A DNA stretch of 64,000 nucleotides. Source: a virus. Shown here one piece after another: positions 25,634-38,000 of this stretch. A program made the position numbers and the translations under genes. The first letter of the stretch is position 1, and the number at the start of each line of letters is the position of its first letter. Under the pieces are notes generated by a model, which worked only from the letters and a program-made list of their open reading frames with translations, had not been told where the DNA came from and searched no databases. Location of the stretch: IMG/VR virus record IMGVR_UViG_3300027759_000071, positions 1-64,000 of that record; one strand, written 5' to 3'.

Positions 25634-26824
25634 ATGGAACAACAATATCAACCGGGCCAAGTAACAGAAATACTAATATATCCGGGTTCATCTTCTTTTT
25701 TTCCTGGTCAAACACCATTTGGAATATATGATGAGGATTACCGATTTAGTGAAGATGCTCCTAAAATGGCACTTTGGTGTGCTAGAAGATTGGGATACCC
25801 TATTCAAAATATCGAATTAATAGATGAAAACTTCTATGCATGTTTTGAAGAAGCAACATCGGAATACTCCGCACAAGTAAATCAATTTAATATCAGAAAT
25901 GACCTTTATTCACTTAAAGGTAGACCATCTGGTACAAACTATTCACAAAAATTAGTAGAAGGTACTATTTTGCCACACTTAGTACAAATTTCAGACGCAT
26001 ATGGTACTTTGGTAGGAGTTGGTGGAAATACTGAAATTAAGAAAACAAAGATAACTTTAACAGCGGGTCAGCAAGTATATGATTTAGATACATTGATATC
26101 AGTTGTGAGTGAAAGTGGTAATCGTATTGATATTAGTAGAGTTTATTTTGAAGCAACGCCAGCAATCAATAGATTCTTTGACCCATATTCAGTAAGTGGA
26201 CAAGGTACATTGAATTTAATTGATGAATTTGGATTTGGTTCATATTCACCAGCAGCACAATTTGTATTGATGCCTGTATTTGAAGATTTACTTAGAATAC
26301 AACATATTGAGTTTAATGACCAGATTAGAAAATCGGCACATACATTTAATATAATAGATAATAAACTTACTATATTTCCAAGACCAACAACTACAACAAT
26401 CTCAACAAAACCAAATCTTTACATAGATTATTTTGTAAGAAACGATTTTATAACAAATTCTACATCTGTTAAAAGCGATGTGGTAGCTGATTATTCTAAT
26501 GTAGGATATGATTTTATTACATATGATTCAATAAACGATGTTGGTAAGCAATGGATTAGAAAATATACATTAGCTTTAGTAAAAGAAATGTTAGGTGCTA
26601 TTAGAGAGAAATATTCTAATATTCCTATTCCTGGCGCAGAGATATCATTAGATGGAGCTGCATTGAGAAGTGAAGCACAAACCGAAAAAGATAACTTGAT
26701 GACTCAATTAAGAGAAACTTTAGAAGAATTAAGTAGAAAGGTTCAGTTTGAAAACAGAGCTAATGAAGCTAAGCAACAGCAAGAAATGTTACAAAAAGTA
26801 CCGTTGGCAATATACATTGGATAA
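25634..26824 (+). CDS. Putative neck protein (T4 gp13-like position)
   Basis: This 396-aa protein has long conserved-looking blocks: PFGIYDEDYRFSEDAPKMAL with WCARRLGYP directly after it, NFYACFEEATSEYSAQVNQF, WIRKYTLALVKEMLGAIREK, and IPIPGAEISLDGAALRSEA. It ends with a coiled-coil segment and VPLAIYIG. These blocks recur in virion proteins of marine T4-like phages. The two following genes look like gp14 and gp15, so this one is placed like gp13, the neck protein that seals the head after DNA packaging. It is larger than T4 gp13 (309 aa). The structural call is firm and the exact number is positional. Confidence 0.6.
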   Translation: MEQQYQPGQVTEILIYPGSSSFFPGQTPFGIYDEDYRFSEDAPKMALWCARRLGYPIQNIELIDENFYACFEEATSEYSAQVNQFNIRNDLYSLKGRPSGTNYSQKLVEGTILPHLVQISDAYGTLVGVGGNTEIKKTKITLTAGQQVYDLDTLISVVSESGNRIDISRVYFEATPAINRFFDPYSVSGQGTLNLIDEFGFGSYSPAAQFVLMPVFEDLLRIQHIEFNDQIRKSAHTFNIIDNKLTIFPRPTTTTISTKPNLYIDYFVRNDFITNSTSVKSDVVADYSNVGYDFITYDSINDVGKQWIRKYTLALVKEMLGAIREKYSNIPIPGAEISLDGAALRSEAQTEKDNLMTQLRETLEELSRKVQFENRANEAKQQQEMLQKVPLAIYIG

Positions 26825-26826
26825 TT

Positions 26827-27282
26827 ATGGCAAGATTTGCATTAAGTAGAGATATAAAATTCTTTGAAGGAATATCAAGAGAATTAGTAGAAGCAGTAGT
26901 TGAAAACATTGTAGTTTTTTACAAGCTTATTATTAATGATTCTAAAGTAAACCTATATGGTGAATCGCTTTCTAAAAGTTATTACGATGGAGTACATTGT
27001 GCAGCTATGCTCGATAGACAAGATACAACTGCTAATTATGAGGGATTTGGCGCAGATGCATCTCAAATTGTTCAATTCCGTTTTAATAGATTTACTTTAG
27101 AAGACAAAAACTTTTATCCTGAAATTGGCGATTTAATTTTTCATAATAACGCATATTACGAAATTGATAATGTAAATGAAGACCAGTTTATAGCTGGACA
27201 AGAATCTCATAAATTTTCAATAATATGTTCTACATTTATGAGTAGAAAATCAACAATTCAAACTGAACCAAGAACTATATAA
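26827..27282 (+). CDS. Putative neck protein, T4 gp14-like
   Basis: The 151-aa product starts two bases after the previous stop. It has a helical start (ISRELVEAVVENIVVFYKL), then NLYGESLSKSYYDG and a beta-rich half with FRFNRFTLEDKNFYPEIGDL and FHNNAYYEIDNV. The NLYGES-K-Y pattern and the PEIGDLI strand recall neck proteins of the gp14 type, which form the head-tail connector ring beneath gp13. It is much shorter than T4 gp14 (256 aa), so the number is tentative. Its stop overlaps the next start in TAATG, fitting coordinated production of connector components. Confidence 0.5.
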   Translation: MARFALSRDIKFFEGISRELVEAVVENIVVFYKLIINDSKVNLYGESLSKSYYDGVHCAAMLDRQDTTANYEGFGADASQIVQFRFNRFTLEDKNFYPEIGDLIFHNNAYYEIDNVNEDQFIAGQESHKFSIICSTFMSRKSTIQTEPRTI

Positions 27283-28361
27283 TGGAAAGAAAAGATACAA
27301 ATAGGGCAAACCAATTATCAATAGATAAACAATTCCAAAAAGGAGTTTCTCTTATTGATGTGGATGGTGCTATTGCAGAGTATATGGTTAATCATATTAT
27401 TCCGGATTTAACGGAAAATGGTAACACAGTAAAAGTTCCAATGATATATGGTAATGCTGAGAGATGGGAAGGTGCACGAAAGAATGGATATCTAAGAGAC
27501 CAAAGAGGTAGAATACAAATACCTTTAGTAATGTTTAAAAGAAATTCAATACAAAGAGATGATTCGCATCCAATATTAAAGGATGTGTATAAAATGCCAG
27601 CATATAAAAAATATTCTACAACAAATAGATATGATAGATTCACTACAATAAATGGAGCAACTCCTACATACGAAACATATGAGGTATCTATTCCATCTTA
27701 TGTAACTGTAACTTACGAAGTAATGATTTGGACATCATTTACAGAACATATGAATAAAATAGTTGAAGCATTTCAATACGCTACTGATAGATATTGGGGA
27801 AATGAGGAAGGATATAAATTTAGAACTAAAATAGATTCATTTGAAAATCAGCAAGAAGTTGGTGAGGGAACTGAAAGAGTTATCCGCACAACGTTTACAA
27901 TGGCTGTAAATGCATATCTTTTACCTGAAGTATTTGATAAGAAGCCAGTTGTTAAAAAAAGATTTACTCCAAAAAGAGTAATATTTGGAATTGAAACGGA
28001 CTTAACTGGAAATTCATTTTCAAATGGTAGTGTTTATAATGAATATTCAAATGTGATTAATTTTATTGCTGTTAGAGGTTCTCAATTAGCAGAGTTTGTA
28101 AATTCAAATACTATAAAATTAACAAATGTATCAATACCTATATTACCTAAAGAATTGATAGGTTCATTTGATACAACTAATTGGTTTAGAGTTTATTTAA
28201 ATGGTAAATTTATATCACCATCTCTTTATACATACAACTATAATTCTTTTACAAACGAAATAGTATTTTCATTTGTTGAACCTTGTGAATGGACAAATGA
28301 TTGTAGCGGATTTGAAGATATTGATGAGATTGCAATAACTGGTAAATTTGAGCAAATATGA
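27282..28361 (+). CDS. gp15: Tail sheath stabiliser/completion protein, T4 gp15-like
   Basis: Residues about 30-240 follow the plan of T4 gp15, the hexameric ring that caps the tail and stabilises the sheath. Matching elements are NTVKVPMIYGNAERWEGARK, then IQIPLVMFKRNSI, then VTYEVMIWTSFTEHMNKIVE leading to FQYATDRYW, and the final RTTFTMAVNAYLLPE strand. At 359 aa it exceeds T4 gp15 (272 aa) because of an extra C-terminal beta domain (about 250-359) containing FRVYLNGKFISPSLYTY and ending DEIAITGKFEQI. Related domains appear to end the next two genes. The gene overlaps both neighbours. The identification is by motif pattern and position after two neck genes. Confidence 0.68.
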   Translation: MERKDTNRANQLSIDKQFQKGVSLIDVDGAIAEYMVNHIIPDLTENGNTVKVPMIYGNAERWEGARKNGYLRDQRGRIQIPLVMFKRNSIQRDDSHPILKDVYKMPAYKKYSTTNRYDRFTTINGATPTYETYEVSIPSYVTVTYEVMIWTSFTEHMNKIVEAFQYATDRYWGNEEGYKFRTKIDSFENQQEVGEGTERVIRTTFTMAVNAYLLPEVFDKKPVVKKRFTPKRVIFGIETDLTGNSFSNGSVYNEYSNVINFIAVRGSQLAEFVNSNTIKLTNVSIPILPKELIGSFDTTNWFRVYLNGKFISPSLYTYNYNSFTNEIVFSFVEPCEWTNDCSGFEDIDEIAITGKFEQI

Positions 28362-28711
28362 ATTTAGTAGGATTAAAAGAAATATTAAAAGAAATAAATG
28401 AGCCAAACGAATTTGTATTGGAGCCGTTAAATTTGGAACACCCTTTATATTGGGTATATTCAGTACCAAATGTAAGATTAAAAAAATTAAATCCAAATCT
28501 TAATGACTTAAGAAAATTTGAAGCTCAGTTTGATGTTTTTATAAATGGTTTATTTATAATACATGATGATTTTTTAATTGATAATAAAGCAAATCAGTTT
28601 GTTATAAATTTCATAAAAAGTAGATTTCCGGTATTAGACCGTTTTGGTAATCCGTATATACTTGATGAAACCGATATTGTAACAATTAAAGGTGATTTAG
28701 AAAATTTTTAA
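28358..28711 (+). CDS. Hypothetical tail-completion region protein
   Basis: This 117-aa protein starts inside the last codons of the gp15-like gene (ATGA overlap). Its N-terminal part, about 45 residues, is predicted helical and strand. Its C-terminal part (FDVFINGLFIIHDDFLID, then DETDIVTIKGDLENF) matches the plan of the extra C-terminal domain of the gp15-like protein. That suggests a duplicated beta domain now carried on a separate protein. It is probably a minor virion or connector protein. I do not recognise a named family. Confidence 0.5.
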   Translation: MNLVGLKEILKEINEPNEFVLEPLNLEHPLYWVYSVPNVRLKKLNPNLNDLRKFEAQFDVFINGLFIIHDDFLIDNKANQFVINFIKSRFPVLDRFGNPYILDETDIVTIKGDLENF

Positions 28712-28712
28712 T

Positions 28713-29099
28713 ATGCCAAGACAAAAACCAAATATCAACATAAATAATTCAAATCTACCTGGAGATAGAAATCAATTAAAGGATTTAATTTTACAAGCAA
28801 TTACTGATACTTTTATATATTCATATTATCCAAATGACATAGCGCTGGATGGAACAGGTAACCTGTTTACTTTATATTTATATAACAAATACCTGGTAAT
28901 AGATGCTTTACAAGTAGACAACTATTCGGATTATGTAGATGTTTATTTATATGGTATTAAACAACCAAATGAAAGATATACTATAACAACAGACGGAACT
29001 GATATAACAATTGAATTTAATGTTAGTATCACTCTAGTACCAAATGAAGTTATAAAAACAGATTTTGAAATTAAAGGAAAAATAGTAGAAATAGTATAA
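28713..29099 (+). CDS. Hypothetical virion protein with beta domain related to its neighbours
   Basis: This 128-aa protein starts one base after the previous stop and its own stop overlaps the next start (TAATG). After a short polar N-terminus (KPNININNSNLPGDRN) it is nearly all beta: VDVYLYGIKQPNERYTI, then DITIEFNVSITL and FEIKGKIVEIV. The order of elements parallels the C-terminal domains of the two preceding genes. Translational coupling to the 5011-aa gene suggests it may act in the assembly or attachment of that protein. The function is not established. Confidence 0.5.
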   Translation: MPRQKPNININNSNLPGDRNQLKDLILQAITDTFIYSYYPNDIALDGTGNLFTLYLYNKYLVIDALQVDNYSDYVDVYLYGIKQPNERYTITTDGTDITIEFNVSITLVPNEVIKTDFEIKGKIVEIV

Positions 29100-32000
29100 T
29101 GGCAAGATTAATACCTCGTAAACAGATTGAAGAACAACAAAATATTAGCGCTTCGCTTAGTATTAGAGAAAACGTATTTGTTGGGCAAGATGCCATTATA
29201 AGTGGTTCTTTATTTGTATCTCAAAGTTTTTTCTTTGGAAACGATACTGGTTCTATAAATGAAATAACTGGTTCTGTATTTTTAACAGGTTCATTGGTAA
29301 TTGATGGATTATTTCAAACAACAAACCCATCTGCAATATTTTCAGTAACAGCATCTAATGCATTGGAATCATTTGATACTACCCGCTATGGTGGAGTTTT
29401 AGCTAGAGATTTTGGTGCTAACGTTCCTACTCTTTATGTATCATCTACTGATGGTGATGATACAAATGATGGTAGAACAATTCAATTCCCACTTCGTACA
29501 GTTAAAAGAGCAGCTCAATTAGCAACTCCGGGATACGATGGTAGATATGGGTTGAGTAGTTCTTCATTATTTTCTGGATATGTAATAAGAGTTCAGGCAG
29601 GAACTTATTTAGAGGATAATCCTGTGATATTACCAAAGAACGCTAGTATATGGGGTTCTGGACTTCGTATTACAAAAATAAATGCATTAAATAAAGGAGA
29701 AGACCTATTCTATGTAAACTCTGGATGTTATGTAGCTGAGGTAACAATGGGTGGTTTGAGATTATTCCCAGACCAAATAAATCCTGTAAAAGGATTTGCT
29801 ATTGCTTTCCAACCTGGTGCATTTATTACAACATCACCATATATTCAGAACTGTTCTCAAATTTCAAACCAAGAGAATTCATTTACCGAACTTTACGAAG
29901 ATATTCCACCAGGAGGTGGTGGTCTTTATGTTAATGGTGATGTGATTGATCCCGATTCTCCATTGGCTTCAATGGTATTGGATGCTTACACTCAAATTTC
30001 TCCAAACGGCGTAGGTTGTTTGGTAAATGGTAGAGGTTTCATTCAGCTGGTATCTTTCTTTAATAACTTTTCATACTACGCAATTAGAGTAAACAATGGT
30101 GGACATGCTACATTAAACAACTCAAACATTTCGTTTGGTTTGTATGGTATGTATGCATCCGGTTCTCGTCTTATTTCTGGAAGTGGTGGTAACATCGCAG
30201 CTAGAGATAGTGTAAGAGGAACTTGGAGTTGTGTTGTTGATGTTTTAAATAAAGGATTAGAAAACGGATTACCTACAATAACAAAATTAAATACGGCTGA
30301 AGGTATTCGTTTAACATCGCCAGCATTATATACACAAAGTAGAGTATCTGCAGGTACTACATTATCAACTACCGCAGCAGATGAAATATCAGCAGATTAT
30401 ACGTTAATAAGTGAAATTGTTGATAAGGGTGTAACTAACTTTCCAACTCTATTAGCAAAAAGTTCTATAAAGGGATATGGATTTGATTCTCCATATAATA
30501 TTTTAGGAGCAGAGCAAATAACATCATCTATATCAGCATCGGTAGGAGATTTAACACAAATAAGTGCATCCTACGCAGCTATTTTAAGTATATTAGCAAA
30601 TGGTACTGGTTCATTTAATTTTAAATCTAATACAAGTGCTAGTAGACAAATTGGTACTGATGTAATTGAACAAATAGGAAATATTGCAACAAACTATACT
30701 GCATCGGTTAGCTCATCATTTGGTACGGTAATTAATATTATTACAAAAGGTGTTTCTGTTAAACCAACTTATATAGCAAACACAAGCGCTAGTATAAAGG
30801 GTGGAAGTGTTGAACAAACAATGTTGGGTGTAACATCATCTTTAGCAACAATAAATTCGGTAAGTGCAAGTTTTAGTATTGTTTATAATATTTTAGCAAA
30901 TGGTACTGGTAGTAATATTTTACAAATACCGGCTAATCATCAAAAATCGTTTGTAATAACTAATAACAATAGTTCTTCATTTAATTTTGAAGGAATTGGT
31001 AGTAATCCTACATTAACTTTATTTAGAGGAGAAACTTACAAATTCAATATAGATGCTATCGAAGATTTTGGTGGTATTGAATATCCATTTTGGATTAGAA
31101 CGGAGCAATTAGAAGGTATTACTGAAAAATATGATTATAATATTGGTATGGTAAATAATGGAGATAGTAGAGGTACAATAACCTTTACAGTACCATATAA
31201 TGCACCAAATAGATTATATTATGTATCTCAAAATAAAAGTTCAATGGGTGGTGTGATTGATATAGTAAACTCATCTACAACTCCATTCGACTTAATTAAA
31301 AATACATTAACATATCCAGCTACAATACAAAGTGGTTCGATAGCGAAAACAAACATTGATGTTGTAACAGCATACGAAATATTAGTAAATAACATAACAT
31401 TTATTCAAGATGAGGTAATACAATATGTATCATCATCTTGGAGTGGATTTTCATATCCAGAAGAAACTTGTAAAAGAGATGTTGCATATATTGTAAGTGG
31501 TTCGGCAAAAGACCTTTTATTTGGTGGAAATGAAGAAAGTATTAGAAATGGTTTATTTTATTACCAATACCCATCTCAGGCAACTACTACACAATTAGGA
31601 CCTACACTAACTGCTATGAAACATGCAGCCGAAGTTTCATTAAATTTAATTAGAGGTAAAGTATATGTAGAACCAATAAATGATGTAGTTGATGTTTGGA
31701 GTACAATCAGAGATAATAAAACATTTGTACAAAATGAAGTTATAACTTATTTATCATCATCTTGGTCTAATTTTTATTATAACGAAGAAAAATGTAGACG
31801 TGATACTGGTTACATATTAGATGCGGTAGCAACTGATATAAAATATGGTGGTAATGAAAGAAGTATAACTGCTGGTGAGTATTATTATCAATATCCATCT
31901 TTAGCAATTGTAAGAGGTGATGGTGATGGTGTTGGGCAATTAGGACAAACATCAGATGGTATTAGATATGCTAGTGGGTTAGTTGATAGTTTATTAAAAC

Positions 32001-35000
32001 GAAAAACATTTACAGCACCATCAGCATCAACTCTATCAGCATATAATAACTTAAAAAATAATAAAGAATTAATTCAAAACGAAACAATTCAATTTATCAA
32101 TGTTGCGTTTCCAAATTTAAAATATAATCAAGCAACTTGTAAAAGAGATGTTGGTTATATTATTGATAATGTAGCAACGGATTTACTATATGGTGGAATT
32201 GAAAGAGGTGTAACTGCTGGTAGATATTATTATGATTATCCATCAATAGCAACAAAAACACAAAAAACATCAACTATTGCTGGTGTTAAGTATGCAAAAA
32301 TAATTGGAGATACGATTGTTCAAAATATTATATTAGATACACCACGTATTGTTTATAATGATGAGAAGAATTTTAGAGCATCATCTTTAACAAACGTAAC
32401 ATCTTCATTTAGTGGTTCGGCAACTCAACAAACTTCTATTGGTAATACATTCTCAATTATAGAAGGAATTGTAGCAAGAGGATTGAGCTCAATTAAATCT
32501 TTGTTAGCACAAAATACTGGATTAACTTGGAATAAATATAATCCAATAAGTGTAAGTAGTGGTTCTCAAATAACTTCATCTTATACAACACCAAACGAAG
32601 TAACTACAATTGGTAGAAATTTTGATGTTGTAAATACTATTATTGGTGGTGGTTTAGTAGCAGAACCTTTATTCACATCATCGCATGCCGGATTAACTAA
32701 AGTAACTACTGGAACACAAACAACTGCATCATTTGCGGTAAGTGGTTCGGCAACTGCATCACTCTCATCATCATTCGCTTTAATTACTGGAATTATAACT
32801 GATGGAGTAAAATCATTTACACCAACTACGGCAACGTATAACCCAGCAGATGGTAATTTTGTAATGACTATTCCAAGTCATACATTAAAAACATCTAATG
32901 GAATTTATTTAAAACCTGAATCATTTGTATTCACTTGTGATATGGATGGTAATAGAACAGAACATAAATTACCATCAGTAGGTCAACCGGCTCATACTAA
33001 TAGATTAAAAATTCAATCGGTAACAAATAATACTGTAACTGTAAATGTTGGTGCTTCTGGTCCTGATGTATATTTCAATCCTACTAACGCAACATATAAT
33101 CCAGCAACTGGAGATTTTGTAATAACGGTAGCAAGTCATAGTTTAAGTGTTGGTGAGGGTATAGTACTTTCTACTGGTTCATTCGCATTTACTTGTGATA
33201 TGGATGGTAATCAATCTACTAAATCTTATCCTAGATTTGGTATTGACCCATATTCAGTTCGTTCAATTCCAATTACTGCTGTAACTGCAACTACAATGAC
33301 AGTTAATGTTGGTGTATCGGCAGCTAATAAATACTTTACACCTACATCGGCTAGTTATAACGCACTTACAGGCGATATGTCTGTAACCGTTGGACAGCAC
33401 GGATTGGGAGTTGGTAGAAGTGTTATTTTAGTAAGTTCATCAATAGCATTTACTTGTGACCAAGACAATAACGCAACAACACATTCTTATCCAAGAAGTG
33501 GTAGTGACCCATATGCTGGTAAATCAATAGAGATAACATCAGTTGGGTTTACTGAACATACCGTAACTAATGCACCATATAATGCTGAAACTGGTGATGT
33601 TACTTTAACAATAGCATCTCACTCATTTAGTAATGGAGATTATATTAAACTTTCAGACAACTCTTTAACTTACACTTGTATATTAGATGGTAATTTAGTT
33701 TCAAAATCGTATCCAAGAGTTGGTTATGATTACCCAAGCGGAAGATGGTTAAGTATATCTGGGGTAACTACATCATCATTTGATATTAATATAGGAGCAT
33801 CTTCATATACAAGCGCACATACATTTGTAACAGCAAGTATTAATGGATTACAAAGACAAAATGGTATCTTTACAATTAATGTAGGAGATGCAGGAAGTGC
33901 TTCTGGCTCTATACACACATTTGTATCGGCATCAGCAAACGCTATACAACACTTACCACAATCAGTTCATACTTTTGTATCAGCATCCTCTGGGGCAGTT
34001 AAACACTTACCACAAGCAGCACATACATTTGTTAGAACAAATCAAAATTCGGTAAGTACTGTACCTGTGTTAGTACAAAATACTTATGGTTTAATTAAAG
34101 TTACTAATACGGTATTTACAGCAAGTTCTGCAGCAACAACTGCGGAAAGTGCAAGTATTAGTTCATCATTCGCTTTAGTTGAAAGAGTATTAAAAAATGG
34201 AACATCTATTATACCAGCATTAACATCTTCGTTAAATGCAAATATAAAAGTAACAAATGCATCACAATATATTTCCGCATCTTATTCGGCAAGTGCAAGT
34301 GATGTAAACTTTATATCATCATCAATATCAATAGTAACAAAGATAATTGAAGGTGGTGAGTTTTCAGCACCGGCTTTCCAAACATATACAAATAGAATAA
34401 CATCATCTAATAGTGTAGCAGCTTATGAAATTCTTAAAAATAATATTGGATTTATTGTTTCGGAATCAATCGCATACTTAAGTTCGTCTTGGTCAACTGC
34501 ATCTTACGATGAAGATAAATGCAGACGTGATTTAGGATTTATACTTAGTGGTTCTGCAGAAGATTTAATATGGAACGCAAATTCAGCATCAATATTTAAC
34601 GGATTATTCTATTGGGAATTCCCATCACAAGCGCAAGGAGCACAGCTTCAACAAACATTAGATGGTATAAACTACGCATCACGTTTAGCACAAAAAGTAA
34701 TATTAAATACTCCATTTGTTACGGCATCTTCGGATATAACAAAAGCAAAAGTATTATTAAGAAACAACACTCAATTTATTAAAGATGAAACAATAGCATA
34801 TTTATCATCTTCTTGGATTGGGCATGATTATAACGAAACAACTTGTAAAAGAGATGTTGGTCATATATTAGATGCAGCAATTACTGATATGGTGTATGGT
34901 GGTAACGAAAGAAGTAGAATAGCATCATATTATTACTTTACATATCCATCGGCAGCAACAGGTTCACAATTAATGCAAACTGTTGATGGTATTAACTATG

Positions 35001-38000
35001 CAAATAGATTAGCACAAAAGACAGTATTAAATTCAACATTTATACAAGCTGAAAGCAATAAAGTAAATGCAAGTAATTTAATAAGATTGAATAGAGATTT
35101 GATTGCAAATGAAGTAGTTGAATATGTTAGTTCTTCTTGGAGTGATGCACCTTACGATGATATCAAATGTAGAAGGGATGTTAAGTATATTTTAGATGCG
35201 GTTAGAACTGACTTAGTATATGGTGGTAATGAACGAAGTAAATTTGCAGGAGAATACTATTATGAATATCCATCTAAAGCAATCGTAGCTGGTGTACCAT
35301 CAGCAACTGCTCAATTAGATAGTACTATAACTGGTATTGATTATGGTAGTGGGTTGGTACAAAATATAATTAAAAATAATATATTAAGTGTACCATCCGT
35401 AGCAATAACAAACGCTGCAGCTTTAGTAAGAAAAAATAGATTATTCTTACAACAAAATACTGTTGATTATGTAAATGATGTATATCCTAATTTAGATTAT
35501 ATTGAAAGTAAGTGTTATAGAGATACTGGATTTATTGTAGATGCAGTAATTACTGATTTAGTATATGGTGGAAATGAAAGAAGTATAACTGCCGGAAGAT
35601 TCTATTATTTGTATCCATCTCAAGCTACTGGAGTTCAATCTGAAGAAACAATTGATTCCCTAAACTTCACAAAAGGTTTAGCAAAATTAGTAGCAATAGG
35701 TGGCAAATCAATAGAGGATGGTTTTGATATTGTAGCAAACGTAATCGAAAGTGGAAGTAATTCAGCACCTTCAGTGGTATTAAATACTGCAGCGGGAATT
35801 AAAGCAACTACTGCTCAACAAATTACATCATCAATATCAGTAGCAACAAATGATAAATCTATTATATCATCTTCATTTGGTAACATACTTAATATCGTAT
35901 CAAACGGAACTGGTTCAATTCCAACAACAATTGTTAAAAATACAAATAAAGGTGTAAATGTTTTAGGTGGTACACAAATAACATCATCAACTGCTCCAAA
36001 TACTTCAGAAAAGGTAAAAGTAACTACTGGATTTGATACTGTAATTGATATTGTAGCAAATGGCACTGGTTCAATTCCAACTATTGTAACAAATGTAAAT
36101 TCTTTAATTAAAAGAACTACTACAAATAGTTATATAACAACAGCATCAATATCATCTACATATCTTACAGCTTCAAATAATAGTTTTGATATTGTTTTGG
36201 ATATTGTTGAAAATGGTACTGGTTCTTTACCTACATTAGTAAAAAATACTGATTCATTAGTAAAGATAACAAATACAAATCAATTTACATCTTCTGTAAT
36301 TATATCATCTTCATTAGCAAGAAATATATCTGGAAGTTTTGATAAAATTATAAACATATTAGAAAATGGTACTGGTTCTTTACCTACTATTGTAACAAAT
36401 GTAAATAATATTAAAGTAACCGATGCTACTCAATATTTCGGAGTAAATGCGGCAACACAAACTGAAGCTAACGCGATATCCGCATCTATTTCTATTGTAA
36501 CAAATATAATAGCAAATGGTACGGGTTCTTTACCAACCGTAACTTTATATACATCATCAATATCATCTTCAAATGTATTAGCAGCTTATGCTATACTAAA
36601 AAGTAACTTAGATTTTATAGTATCGGAAAGTATTGCATATTTAAGTTCATCTTGGTCAACTGCATCTTATGATGAAAGTAAGTGTAGACGTGATTTGAAA
36701 TTCATAATAAGTGGTTCAGCTGAAGATTTAATATTCAATGCAAATTCAGCATCGGTATTCAATGGTGTGTTTTATTATCAGTTCCCATCACAAGCGCAAG
36801 GAGCACAATTAAATCAAACTTTAGATGGTATTAAATACGCATCACGTTTAGCACAAAAATTAGTATTAAATACTTTATTTGTAACTCAATCGGCGCAAAT
36901 TAAAGATGCATATACTCTTTTGGTTAATAACAAAGAGTTTATTAAGGATGAAGTAATACCTTATATAAGTTCATCTTGGAGTACACATCAATACGTTGAA
37001 TCAACTTGTAAGAGAGATATAGTACATATTATAGATGCAGTTTCTACGGATTTATTATATGGTGGAAATGAGAGAAGTATAAATGCTGGAGTATTCTATT
37101 ATAGATATCCATCTGAAGCAACTGGTTCACAAATACAGGAGACTGTAACAGGTATTGAATATGCTAGAAACCTTGCATTCAAAATTCTTAGAGGAAATAC
37201 ATTCGTAAAAGTATCACAAAATAAATTACAAGCAAAAGAATTAATTTATAACAATAGAGCATTTATACAAAATGAAGTTATAAGTTATATTTCGGCAAGT
37301 TGGAGTACAGCATCTTATAACGAAACAACTTGTAAGAGAGATGTAGGACATATCTTAGATGCGGTAACAACTGATATAGTTTATGGTGGTAATGAGAGAA
37401 GTGTAAATGCTGGAAAATTCTATTATGAGTATCCATCACAAGCTACAACATCTCAATTAGGACCAACATTAAGTGGAATCAAATACGCTAAAGATTTAAC
37501 CGATAGTGTGTTAAAGAATTCCACATTTGCATCAGCATCTAATTCTAATGTTACTGCATACGAATTGATATTCAATAATAAGGCATTTATACAAAATGAA
37601 ACTATTGCTTATCTATCTTCTTCTTGGAGTGCATTCTCTTATAACCAAACTACTTGTAAAAGAGATATTGGTTATATATTAGATGCGGTAGCAACTGATA
37701 TTCTTTATGGTGGTAACGAAAGAGTAGCTAAAGCTGGTGAGTATTATTACTTATATCCTTCATCGGCATCAGTTGCTAACGATGGTGATACTGGTGGACA
37801 ATTAAATCAAACTTTAGATGGTATAAAATACGCTAAAGGAATTACTGAAAAAATTGTAGCAAATTTATTATTACAATCACCAACAACATCTGAATTAACT
37901 GGATTTAATTTATTACTTGATAATAAGAAGTTCATACAAAGTGAATCAATTGCTTACCTATCTTCTTCTTGGAGTGGTGGTGATGGATTCTATTATAACG

